The translations under genes were made by a program, and so were the position numbers. Below are positions 1 through 10,700 of a stretch of DNA of 64,000 nt, one piece after another (position 1 is the stretch's first letter; the number at the start of each line of letters is the position of its first letter). The notes beneath the pieces are model-generated. The model saw nothing but the letters and a program-made list of their open reading frames with translations. It was not told the origin of the DNA and ran no database searches. Origin of the DNA: Medicago truncatula (Eukaryota > Streptophyta > Magnoliopsida > Fabales > Fabaceae); NCBI RefSeq assembly GCF_003473485.1, contig NC_053045.1, forward strand, positions 51,936,494 through 52,000,493, read 5' to 3'.

Positions 1-600
1 TCCCATTTACGTGTACGTCTCTTCCCTTCCTTGCTATTTTAAATTTTAATCTTTTTGAGGCAAATGACTAAATGGCCTCATCATGCTCCGCTCATGCTAA
101 AATTATCATCTAATACTATGTCAACACAGGTAAACTAATGGCATACAGATTGATACCATCAATGATGTCAATATTTTATATGAACTTGTGATCATTGTAG
201 GTAGAGTCCGGGAACCTTGGTTATAGAGTGCAGGTTATTGTACATTCAAATATGTCTTATCTTCAATTAAATGGATTAAACGAAAATATTAAAAAAGAAA
301 ATTAATTACACAATCATCATGCCACATCATCATATTTGTCCAGTAATATGCCATTAGGGTTCAAACCAGATAATCTTCTAAGAGAGTCTTCTAATGACAA
401 GGGGGAATCTCCAAGTTTTTTTTTATCTAGGGGGCAAACAAAAATGCACCCATATGGCAGGGGGTAAAAGTCTTTGAACCCTTAAAAGAAACACTTCAAA
501 ACACTGAAACACCACACTAATGCATGCAAACAGTATAAAATAGAGAAAACGATGAAATAACCAACAAGAACATCGAAGTTAATGGGATGTAAGGCCTTAC
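1..600. other. probable intron of SIS3-like gene
   Basis: No open frame with plant-like coding content is seen on either strand. The stretch lies directly after the donor site of the fourth SIS3-like exon, so it most likely belongs to a long intron whose next exon is beyond the left edge. It is AT-rich, with short T runs. Confidence 0.5.
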
Positions 601-1103
601 AAGCCCATTCCGGCGGCAAAGCCGTTATCGACAAACATCAAGAGCCGGAAAACGAACACAGCAGTGTAGTCCACCTGAAGAAAAGTGGAAAAAAAAATGG
701 ATGACTAACGATATAATCTTAACAAAGGAGCTAAAAACGCAATGATCTTAAAAAGGAAACCCACCACAATCCATATATGCAATGGGTATGTACAAGAATG
801 ATAGCGCTTCCAATTGATTGCAACAATAACTCTAAATTCAAAGTCAAAAAAACAAGCATTCTATATGGCAGTAAAAAATGCGAAATGATGGAAAAATTAG
901 GGGGAAAAATGCATATAGAGAAGGCGAATTGAAAAAGGATACACGCTGGTGGCGAGCATGGAGAGGAAAAATCCATCGTACCTGGAAGGAGAAAGTTGCA
1001 TTGAATCAAAATTGGGATAAGAGAGGAAATAGTATTATTGGAATCAGAGAGAGAGAGGGAGAGAGAAGACTAACCACTTGAAATCGACGCCTCTGATAGC
1101 CAT
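601..1103 (-). CDS. SIS3: SIS3-like RING E3 ubiquitin ligase, N-terminal exons (partial)
   Basis: Four short exons on the minus strand splice cleanly: 1103-1075, 981-943, 831-765 and 674-601, all with GT-AG borders and matching phases. Together they read MAIRGVDFKWYDGFF, then a hydrophobic stretch with IVAINWKRYH, then VDYTAVFVFRLLMFVDNG, ending at a donor in ...GMGL. This order matches the conserved N-terminus of plant SUGAR-INSENSITIVE 3, a membrane-anchored RING-type E3 ligase linked to sugar responses in Arabidopsis. Two membrane segments are visible: one around the exon 2-3 join and one in exon 4. The RING domain is not in the window because the gene continues past the left edge. The ATG at 1103 follows a leader rich in CT repeats (GA on the plus strand). 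The identification rests on memory of the family, not on a search. Confidence 0.72.
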
Positions 1104-2103
1104 GGAAATTGAATTGAGGGAAACCCTAGAGGAAAATAAGGAGTCTTATCGAAATGATTTGATCGCGGTGAAGAAGAAAATGCATTCGGTAAATCGGAGT
1201 ATAAATGTTTGGTAAGAAAATAGAGGAGAAAAAAAGAAGTGAAGTAAAGGAAGAGGATGATGAATAAAGCAGGAACACGGTAATAGAAAAAGCGAACAAG
1301 AGTGACACAACACACAGCACAAGTGTGTGTATGAGAGAGAGAGAGAGGATGAAGTAACAAAACACGCGCCGCACCGTCAAGCCAATCACAGATTTAGATC
1401 ATTGACTTCTATTTTACTGCTTTGCGTGTTCCACACTCGCATTTACTCCCTTCACTCTGTGCATTGAGGATACTTTTACGTTTTACCTTTTGTCTACTTT
1501 TGGTATCGATTTTGAGAGATTTCAATTTCTATATGCTCCACTATTTCCACCATTACATTTCATTTCCCCACCAAATCTCACCTAATAATAAATCACTTTA
1601 TCTCTATTTTTTATTGCTTTAGCTTCTTCTTCTTTTTTCATTTTAAAAATTTTGTTGTATTACCTATTTAGGTTATAGTTTTACAATGTAATTTAATATT
1701 ATTGAAATTATTAAGTACTTAACAGGTACTTTTATTTAAAAGTTATAAATAAATTACATGTACAAGTGTGATCCACTCGAAGATCCTTGTTAGTTTATTG
1801 TTATTGTGGATGTTCTAACCTTCCTTTTTAAATATTTTTCTCAAATAAAATGCAGTAAACTTAATATTTTTTTTACTAAACCTTACAATATTAGTTAGAG
1901 GGGATGATAAATTTTGGTGAAGAATGGCAATAATTTCGTTTACAATTCATTAGGCGAGTTATTAAATTTTAATCACAGCGATCAATAGCAACTTCCATTT
2001 GACCAAAAAAATAAGTGCAACTTACATGGTTTCTCCAACTAATCTAATAAGAGAGGGTTCTAAGTTTGAGCTACATCGCGTAAATGATTCCAAAAGACAT
2101 TGT
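1104..2103. other. 5' leader and upstream region of SIS3-like gene, then AT-rich spacer
   Basis: Bases 1104-1400 are the likely leader and proximal promoter of the minus-strand SIS3-like gene, with a GA/CT run at about 1331-1347 and another inside intron 1 at about 1047-1064. From 1400 to 2103 the sequence is AT-rich. It has short open frames on both strands but no recognisable protein. Confidence 0.45.
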
Positions 2104-2256
2104 TACTCCCTCTGTATCAAAGTATAAGTAAAATTGACTTTTTAGGTTCATTCAATTAATTAATGATGTATGTGGTTCATATTATAGACCACATGCATTA
2201 TTAATTAAATGAACAAAAAAAATCAATTTTGCTTACATTTAAAAACGGAGGGAGTA
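2104..2256. mobile_element. Stowaway-like MITE
   Basis: A 153-bp fold-back element begins TACTCCCTCTGTATC and ends with the complementary AAACGGAGGGAGTA. Its ends carry the CTCCCTC-type terminal repeat and a TA target site, both typical of Stowaway (Tc1/mariner-derived) MITEs. The whole body is nearly palindromic around a central TTAATTAA-like core. It has no coding capacity. Confidence 0.8.
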
Positions 2257-2815
2257 CCATTAAAAAACGTACCACAACAAGCAAATGATGAATTTAAGGT
2301 AAACCAAAATTGTATCTCAGCATAAAAACACACCCATTATCGATGGACTGCCACTACACACTACACACACCAAACTGAAAGACAAGTAATCTCCCCCACA
2401 ACGCTTATGGCCACCAAATCATGCTTTGCTTATTTGCCTTGGCAATATCCTTCAATACAAAACTAGCACCACACATCTTCATTGCCAATAACAGAAAATC
2501 GCTGCTACTGATATACAAAAATCCTGCTATATCTTGATTGATACCTCCTGCTACTATATTTGTTTCTCCTCAATATCATTTCGGTCACCTCTATTCCATG
2601 CATTTTCATGAATCTAAACATAATATTAAAGATTTTACTCATATTGATGAACTCTCATTTTTCCAATTATCTTTAGTAATTTTAATCAACATAATAACAA
2701 TTTTATTTTTCTGTCAGGAAAGTATTACAATAAGATGTTATCAAACACAGATGTACACAACTTGAGCTATACATGTCCATTTATCTGGTATAATAAGGTG
2801 AAGGAAATAAAAGAG
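2257..2815. other. 3' flank of PGM-like gene
   Basis: No coding feature is recognised. A plus-strand frame at 2538-2765 resembles no known protein. The right end is probably the 3' UTR of the minus-strand gene that stops at 2816. Confidence 0.4.
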
Positions 2816-4518
2816 CTAATTACAATTTGGTAGCTTGGTGCATTTATATACAGCAGATGGAGGCATCTTGTAAGTAGGAATGTCATTGGTATCAACATAG
2901 CGAACTTCACCGGGTGCAAAAGACAACTCCCTGTGCCTGAAATTTGAGACACGAGTAAATTAAGAAACAAAAATGAATGTGATGCAGAATTAAAATCATA
3001 CACGTATATATAATTGCAGGGGTTTTGGTTGGTTGAGGTTGGAGTATCTAGTTAGTCGGTTAGTTACCTTCGCAAGTCTAGTCCTACCAAACCAGCCTGA
3101 AGGATTGACAAGTTATCGGAATCTGGCGAGACTATAACGACTGTGTCACCAGCATACTGAGTTTCAAGGATTGACATGAGTTGAGTCACACGAACAAAAA
3201 CATCTGCAACACTCTCATTTGGAGTTCCGTCATCAATGGGAGGAGGTTTTATTTTTGTAGATATACCATCTGATGCATATATCTGTACCACCATTTCAAA
3301 CACTCCCGCCATTACACACATTTTTAATCTCATTGCAAAAATTCTACTTAGCTCCACAACAATAAGTGAAATTGTAACTGTATTTGTAATGAAAAACATA
3401 TATAAGTTAGACTGTGAAATTGTTACAGGCATGCGATCTATATTCCATTGATACTTGAAAATCGCTTAAAATTTTGACAAATCGACATTGCCATTTTTAA
3501 GTAGAAGTTCAAGGTTCTCGTGTCCTTAGTTTCTTACGAATAAGATAGTGATCTGATCAATGTTGATTCGACACAAACAAAAGAAAACAGGATATAAACT
3601 TGAGTTGAGTTTCAACTCGAGATATTAAAATTCTTTTTTGTAAAACCAACACCAACTGAATCACCTTCTTAGTAACCAGGACGAGTAATACATGAGATTC
3701 TTGTTAGGAGGAGGACTGACAACAATTATTATTAGAGTTTCAAATAATTTGCAAGAATCAACCTACTATACTATAGTCTGCGTGAGACAATTTTCCAACT
3801 AGAAGGCAACATATAACATAGCTAAAGTAAATAAAAGAGTCCATGGAGTGAAAATCTTACTTTTGAAACATATTCTAATGTTTTTCCTTCGTAAGCACCT
3901 AATCCCCGTGCATCAAGAAAGCTGTATTCTGGAACAATATAACTGAAATCAAAGAAATTCAAAATCCCAAAATTAAAACCAAAAAACACATCATCAACGT
4001 TAACAAGAATAACTACAAAAGCAAAATAAGAACCTTCTGGTAATAGAATTAACAGAAGCAATAATCTCAGCAGTTTGATAAGCTCTCTGAGTAATAGCAG
4101 GCCAAATCCAACAATTATTATCACAAGCACCCATTTCTTTCAAATCAAAAGCAGCTCTAATACTCTGTTTCTTCCCTCTATCAGATAAACCATTATCCAT
4201 AGAAGTCTTAGCTACAGGGTTCGTGTTTATCACTCCCATGCTCTCAAACTCTGATTCTCCAGACCTCACAAGATAGTACTGGTTTTTAAGGCGTGGTGGG
4301 GGCATGATGAAAAGTCCACTGGCAATGGCTACTGGTTCTGAAATGGGAAGCGAGGTTTTGGAAGAGAGGTTGAAGTTGAAGGAGATGGTGAATGCGGTTG
4401 TAGTGAGAAGGTGGCGACGGTGGAGGAGGTTGTTGAGTTGTTTGGGAGGAAGACATGGTGGTTGTTCTGGGTGAGAAAATGAAAGGGTTTGACACGTGTT
4501 ATTTGGTGCTAATAGCAT
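2816..4518 (-). CDS. chloroplast phosphoglycerate mutase-like (histidine phosphatase fold) protein
   Basis: Four exons (4518-4034, 3942-3861, 3282-3068, 2936-2816) join in phase to a 300-residue protein ending ...KCTKLPNCN. The first 60 or so residues are rich in S, T and basic residues and look like a plastid transit peptide. The mature part shows the phosphoglycerate mutase/histidine phosphatase fold: YYLVRSGES near residues 81-89, GLSDRGKKQ, an AYQTAEII helix, and VVIVSPDSDNLSIL near the end. In active family members the first motif is RHGE and a second His precedes the terminal helix. Here the positions read RSGE and SPDSD, so both catalytic histidines are missing. Plant paralogues I recall have RAGE at the first site, so this branch is probably non-catalytic or altered. 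The start at 4518 was chosen because the first exon is open from there. The methionine at residue 72 is an alternative but would remove the transit peptide. Confidence 0.8.
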
Positions 4519-4868
4519 TTTCTATTTGCTATCGCATTTTAATGGCGGAGGAAGAGGTTTACTGGCTGCCTTATCAAAAGCAACATCCACCAAAAAGACA
4601 TCATCAATCTCCTTAAAAATTAAATAATAATAATTACTCCCTCCATCTCAAATAATAATCCTTGAAGGGTTTCTACATATGATTGTTAAGCAAATAATTA
4701 ATTGTGTTCATTTTAATGATAAATTTAATGTTATGTAAATACCTTTAAAAATTAAAAATTGTAGTCAGTAGAATAGTTAAGTTTGATGAAATTCAATAAA
4801 TAGGAGAAATAGTAAAACAGTAGTATTAACTTGTGCCCTTAAGTTAAGAATCTAAAAATGTAATTAAA
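4519..4868. other. promoter side of PGM-like gene with MITE end
   Basis: Upstream region of the PGM-like gene. At about 4635 there is a Stowaway-type end (ACTCCCTCCATCTC) without an obvious partner, so only a remnant seems to be present. No coding sequence is seen. Confidence 0.4.
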
Positions 4869-5131
4869 TACTCCTTCCGTTTCAAAATACATGTTCAATT
4901 TTTGCAATGTGCACTATTAACTTGACTTACTTTGACCATACTTTTTAACTAATATATAAATACAAATATTAGCATGTAAGATGTTGTTTGATTTGTCTCG
5001 ACAAATATTTTCAAAATATTAAATTTTTATAATTTTTTACTTTAGAAAATTAAAGATATTAACAGTCAAAATTATGCATTGGCATATGTGAAGTGGTTGA
5101 CTTGAACATGTATTTTGAAACGGATGGAGTA
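4869..5131. mobile_element. Stowaway-like MITE, 263 bp
   Basis: The left end TACTCCTTCCGTTTCAAAAT and the right end ATTTTGAAACGGATGGAGTA are reverse complements apart from one or two bases. The complementarity continues inward through ACATGTTCAA / TTGAACATGT. The TA ends fit a Stowaway target. There is no open frame. Confidence 0.8.
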
Positions 5132-5464
5132 ATAAATTATGTCTTGAAAAGATAAGATTTAAAATTTTTAGAATATTAAATGCACAATTTTCAACAAAAT
5201 GTTTCTATCTTTGGTTTCTTAACTTGTGTCTGAGGGCACAAATTAAGATTTCCTATAGTAAAAAAATTATAAATGCTAGATTGATATTCTAAAGTGACAA
5301 TTACGAGTTTAGCAAAGTGGGCATAGACATTTAATATATAGATCAGATTTGAAACTCAAACATTTCACATAAGTTATTTTGATCGTATTTTTTAACTAAT
5401 ATATAAATGCAAATATTATCATATACAATGTTATTTGATTTATATCAATGAATATTTTTATTAA

Positions 5465-5960
5465 ATTGAAGGTCTTAAGCGGGTTCCACTTGTACACATC
5501 ACTTTTTTTATTATTTTACAATAACAGTACCTAATAGGTACTCGGTCACTCCAATGGAGATCTTCTAACAAAAAGTCTAAATGGATCCCACCACTAACTC
5601 TTAATCATTTGAATTCCACCACTAACATATTATTTTAATAAAAAAAGTGTGTGGGGACCACTTAAAGATGTCTTAAGTTAGACCCCTTTCTTAGAAGACC
5701 CCCAAAAAAAATTTCCCATAATGGGAGTACCTATTAGGTACTAGGTCTTAAATAATGAAGACCTCACCATTGTAGATGCTCTAAGACCATCTCCATTGGG
5801 AGGGTCTTAACTATTTAAGACCCGGAACCTATTAGGTACCCCCAATGGAGAGAATCTTTTTCACGGTCTTATAAGATCCGGGGTCTTACTTAAGACTCCA
5901 CTTTTAAGCAGGACCCACACTCTTTTAATATTAAAAAATTAAAATATAGTGATATAAAGT
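5465..5960. repeat. cluster of related fold-back repeats with GGGTCTTA / GTACCTAATAGGTAC motifs
   Basis: Three near-palindromic 15-mers recur: GTACCTAATAGGTAC at 5527-5541, GTACCTATTAGGTAC at 5727-5741, and a variant at about 5825-5839. They sit among repeated pieces of GGTCTTA(A), CCAATGGAGA and GGACCCAC in both orientations. This pattern fits several nested or tandem copies of one MITE family, of the type with 'agagcatctccaatgg' ends. Exact element borders could not be fixed by eye. Confidence 0.5.
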
Positions 5961-5994
5961 TATTGATAGTTGATTAGTGGGTCCTATTTAAGAA

Positions 5995-6325
5995 TTTTGT
6001 TTGATATAAATTAACATATATATTTCTACACCAAATAACAGATATATTTCTACACTAGATAACATATATATTTCTACACCAAATAACATATATATTTCAA
6101 CACCAAGTAACATAATATTTCCACATATTTCACTAAACTCTTCTAATTTCCAAAACAGCCCCCACAACTTAATATTATTTTATTTTCAAATCTTATTCTA
6201 TTAAATAATAAAATAAGCCACTTAATAAATCAACAACACATCACAAAAATCATATAAATCGCATAAGTCATAAAAATAGACTCTAAACTCAATAAAATAA
6301 ATAAATATTAAAATAGGGCGTTACA
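5995..6325 (-). mobile_element. LTR fragment (same family as the 60.2 kb solo LTR)
   Basis: Read on the minus strand, this begins TGTAACGCCCTATTTTA and carries 4-5 copies of a 24-bp subrepeat (..TTATTTGGTGTAGAAAT..) at about 6011-6124. The same start and the same subrepeats open the large solo LTR at 60240. Only about 330 bp of the 5' end of the LTR is present here, so it is a truncated fossil of an LTR retrotransposon, probably Gypsy-like. No internal coding part is seen. Confidence 0.7.
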
Positions 6326-6701
6326 TTAAGCACTTTTATTAGTAAGTTTTTTTTATAAAAAATTGTATATTGAGTGCATTGAAAATTGTAATAGTTGATT
6401 TTTAAAAAAATAATTGTTATTAAATTTAAGATGTTTAAGAAGTATCATAGAACACTCGTTAACAAGACCATTGAATAAAAACACAACGAAAAGGGAAACG
6501 TGGTGACTCGAATATGACCATGAGATTTTACATTCTTTCTCACTAGCGACTGACATTATAGGACACCGTTAAATACGTCTACAATTTTATGAGAATTTTA
6601 AAAAAGTTTGTATCTATCAAATTTTACTCACTACTGTAGTTTTTTTTTTTAAAAGAATATGTCGACTAATTTATAATAAGTAGGTAATCTTAAAGATAAA
6701 A

Positions 6702-7059
6702 CTAAATTGTATTTTTGGTCCCTTAATTATTTATGTAGTATTGCTTTGGTCCCTTAACTTCTATCTGTTACATATTTTGGTCCTTTTCCATTGGTTTTAA
6801 TTCAAAAATGTTAGGTTTTCTTCATTTTCTTCTATAATTTTTTTTTGGATTCTTGTTGCTGAAGGTTGATGGAGATGATATGAAGATGAAAAAGAGGAGA
6901 AGAAGATAAAGAAAACCTAACATTTTTGAATTAAAACTAACGGAAAGGATCAAAATGTATAACAAAAAGAAGTTAAGGGACCAAAGTAAATCGAATTTTA
7001 ATCAAGGGATCAAAACGATACTACATAAATAGTTAACGAACCAAAAATAAAATTTAGCC
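6702..7059. mobile_element. Mutator-like MITE with 11-bp target-site duplication
   Basis: A 358-bp element begins CTAAATTGTATTTTTGGTCC and ends with the complementary GGTTCG..-type arm closing in AAAATTTAGCC. Long inverted arms continue inward through CCTAACATTTTTGAATT. It is flanked by the perfect 11-bp direct repeat TAAAGATAAAA at 6691-6701 and 7060-7070. Long terminal inverted repeats with 9-11 bp duplications are the signature of Mutator-like (MULE) elements. It has no coding capacity. Confidence 0.85.
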
Positions 7060-7070
7060 TAAAGATAAAA

Positions 7071-7726
7071 TTGAATAAGTTGTTAAAATATAGAGACTAA
7101 AAATATGTATAAAGATAACCAACCAAAAGAATGTACATCTAATATTTCTCTTTTAAAATGAGTCTTGCTAACCAGTATCTTCAAAACAATAATTAAGGAA
7201 TATACGAATATAAATTTTATCTTAAAAATATAAGATGTTACTTTTAATTATGTAATAATTACACAATTTTTTTTTATAAAAATTTGCTTGATTTAGATGC
7301 TTCACCAATACTCTTTGAAACATTTTTAGCATTCTCATTTTCAAATATACCCATACTCTCCTATCGAGAGTGTTCCATAAAGTCAAAGACTAATCAAGTG
7401 ATTTACTTCTATAATAATACATGAAAATTTATATGATCTAGAAAATACAAAAGTAGTAAAAGATAAAGGTAAAAGAGGAGAAGAAGAGAGTGAAGTGGGT
7501 CATAGGCACACGTTTTGAGCAGGCAATTCCATGTGCCCACATGGATAGAGCTTAATAGTAGAACAAACGAATGAAGAACAACAAGACGACGACGACGATG
7601 ATGATGAATAATCAATAAACATCTCAAAACACAATCTCAACCCCAAAAAAATCTCATCTTTATTTTCACTTTCTCTTTTTCTCACCAAACCCATAATCAA
7701 TCATCATCCATAGATTCTCTCAGAAG
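7071..7726. other. upstream region and leader of the Raf-like kinase
   Basis: AT-rich spacer leading to the kinase ATG at 7727. From about 7640 the sequence becomes C/T-rich (TTTTCACTTTCTCTTTTTCTC), as expected for a plant 5' leader. Minus-strand open frames here are low-complexity and are not believed. Confidence 0.4.
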
Positions 7727-10700
7727 ATGAAGGAAACCAGTGATGGGTTTGTAAGAGCAGATCAGATTGATCTGAAAAGCATCGATGAACAGCTTGAAAG
7801 ACATCTCAACAAGGTGTTGACTATTGACAAGAAGAAGCGCGTTGAAGAAGAAGATTCTTCTGCTGCTTCTGCTTCTGTTTTTGATCATGTTCGTGTTCAC
7901 ACCAGCAGTGCAAATACTTCTCCTACATCTATTAAGTTCAAAACTAACTTCAAGAAGCAAAAACAGGATTGGGAAATTGATCCTTCTAAACTCATCATCA
8001 AAAGTGTTATTGCTCGTGGCACTTTTGGCACTGTTCATCGTGGTGTTTATGATACTCAAGATGTTGCTGGTTTGTTCCTTTTTTTTTTTTTTTGATGAAT
8101 TTTACTCATCAGATTCAGATGCTCAATCCTTTTGAAATTATATTTTCGTGTGATTTGTATTATTTTTATTAAAAAAATAATTTTTCTCTTGAAAAGAGTT
8201 GACTTTTACGATGATTTAGTGAGTTTGAATAATTTGTAGGAATGATATCTATTTGGGGGATGTTTTTAGGTTTTTAGGATGGACATAGAGATTATTGAGT
8301 TGACTTGGTGGTGAATGTTTGGGACCTAGGATTGTCAAGTGTGCTCCTCTTTACATGCCAGAATTGAATCCCCCAGGTGCCAATAGTTCCCGTGATCAGT
8401 CCATGCAAAGATTTGCTCTGACTTCAATTGGATGGTGGGACTGGTCCCCAAATTAGTTGGTCTTTGAGCCAGATTTCGAGTTTCCAATAAAGAAAGAGTT
8501 GGATAGAGATATGATAGAAAATTCTAAAATTTTTTGATCCATTTAGTCAACTCTACTTATTGGGATAAGGCTTGGTTGTTGTTGTTTTAAGGTTTTGGTC
8601 TTGGTCTTATGATGGGGTGGATGTTAGAAAGTTTGATGCTATTGTTTTGTTGGATGTTCTTATGGTGAAATTGAGTTAGAGGTTTCATTTTCTGGATTTT
8701 ACTGATAATGGATTGTAATTGCTTAATGATCAGTTAAATTGCTTGACTGGGGTGAAGAAGGTCAAAGGACAGAAGCTGAGGTTTCCTCCCTGAGGGCAGC
8801 GTTTATACAGGAAGTTGCTGTTTGGCATAAACTTGATCATCCCAATGTCACAAAGGTTGATTTCATTTTATTCAACATCAGCCTCTTATGTTTTTATTGT
8901 TTGTAAATTATATATGATGAGCTTTTGGTTTTAATGTTGCATGTTAGTGTTATGTGCTTAGTATTTTCATTTATTCGGGGTGTGATTCATCAACTTCTTT
9001 CTTTTAAGGGTGTTATTTTCTGGAAAAGGCAACTAAAAGGAAAAATCAGTTACGTAAGCAAAAATCATAAGGTCATGGTGGAAATTCCACCTTCATTGCG
9101 GTCTGCCCCTAGCTGCCTAAATTACGACCTTTGGTTTACCTTCATTGCAGCCTCCAACACCTTCATTGTGTTGGCTTTAAGGGGGTGGATTTAGTCCCAC
9201 GTTGGATAGATAGGACTCTTGAGAAGAGTTGATAAAGAGGAGACACTCCTCACCTTACAAGCCGGTTCTATAAAGATGAGTTAGGCACCAAATTTCAACA
9301 TGGCAGCAGAGCCTATCCTAGATCTATCATTGGGCTTCCCACATTGTCTACGCTTTAGGTCTATTGGGCCGGGCTGAAACGTGAGGGGGTGTGTTGGAAA
9401 TTCCACCTTCATTGCGGTCTGCCCCCAGTCGCCTAAATTGCGGCCTTTGATTTGCCTTCATTGCAGCCTCCAACACCTTCATTGTGTTGGTTTTGAGGGG
9501 GTGAATTTAGTCCCACATCGGATAGATAGGACTCTTGAGAAAAGTTGATAAAGAGGAGGCACTCCTCACCTTACAAGCCGGTTTTGTAAGGATGAGTTAG
9601 GCCCCAAATTTCAACGGGTCATATATCATATACCACAAAAAGTGAGCATAAAACACTGTGCAGGCAAGAAGAATTAAAAAAATTAGGGTATCAGGACTTT
9701 GTAATGGTGATTTTTATTTGGGTTACATTTATTTTGGGATAGTGATAATCACTGTCAAGTGATTAGGTGGAAGTGATGTAACTTTTAGGGATTTCCTTCC
9801 TGATTGTGTGGAAAAGTTTCATACGTATTGTTTAAGGAGCATGAACTATGCAGGCTGCACAATGCAATGACATTATGTAAAGTTTTTTTTTTTTTTTTTG
9901 GTTACTGTAAAGTTTTATTATTTGCAAAATATAAAAAATTCTACTATTTTGTGGAAACTAAAGAATGTGAATCATATTATATTGAACTTTATATACAACA
10001 TATGAGTTTCACTGTCCCAGATATGCCTCTCTTATTGTTTCTGATTCTACGTTGATAAGTTGGAATATGGAACCCAAAAGTAGTTTTGATGATAAGGGGT
10101 GATATAGAATGAGATTGTTGCAATATGTAATTTGCAATGGATTAATCCGAGTCTGCCCGTGGTGATTCAACAGAGAAATATTATACGATTCAAGCACTTG
10201 TGGCATATACTATTTCCTTATTAACAGGCTACAAATCTTGAATTCTACAGTTTTTAGATAATCCATAGTTGAATGTATATTTACATATTCGTAGTTTTAC
10301 TTTCTTATTATTCCGAAAGCAATTTTGAGATCTCTGTCGAATTGCCTACCTATCATAAAGTTGAATACAGGAATAGAGGATAAGTAACTTCTTTGCAGCT
10401 ATTACATAAAAGTAAAGTATATGACTTAATTCATATCTTGTTAATCTGTGTAGATACTCGGTTGGTCTATGAATGAAAACCGAATTCTTCATATAAAAAA
10501 GAGTCCGTTTTGATATGATTACCATTCTATATATAAATGGTCACAACTTCAGAGTGATCTAATAGGGAACTAGTATTTCACATCAGAGGATAAAGATGGA
10601 TTTGAATAAGCATTTTCTATTTGGTTCAGCATCCTCATTGCTGCTGACCAAAGCTTGTAAATAATAAACCAGCCCTCCTGCATGTTTTGAAATTTCCCAA

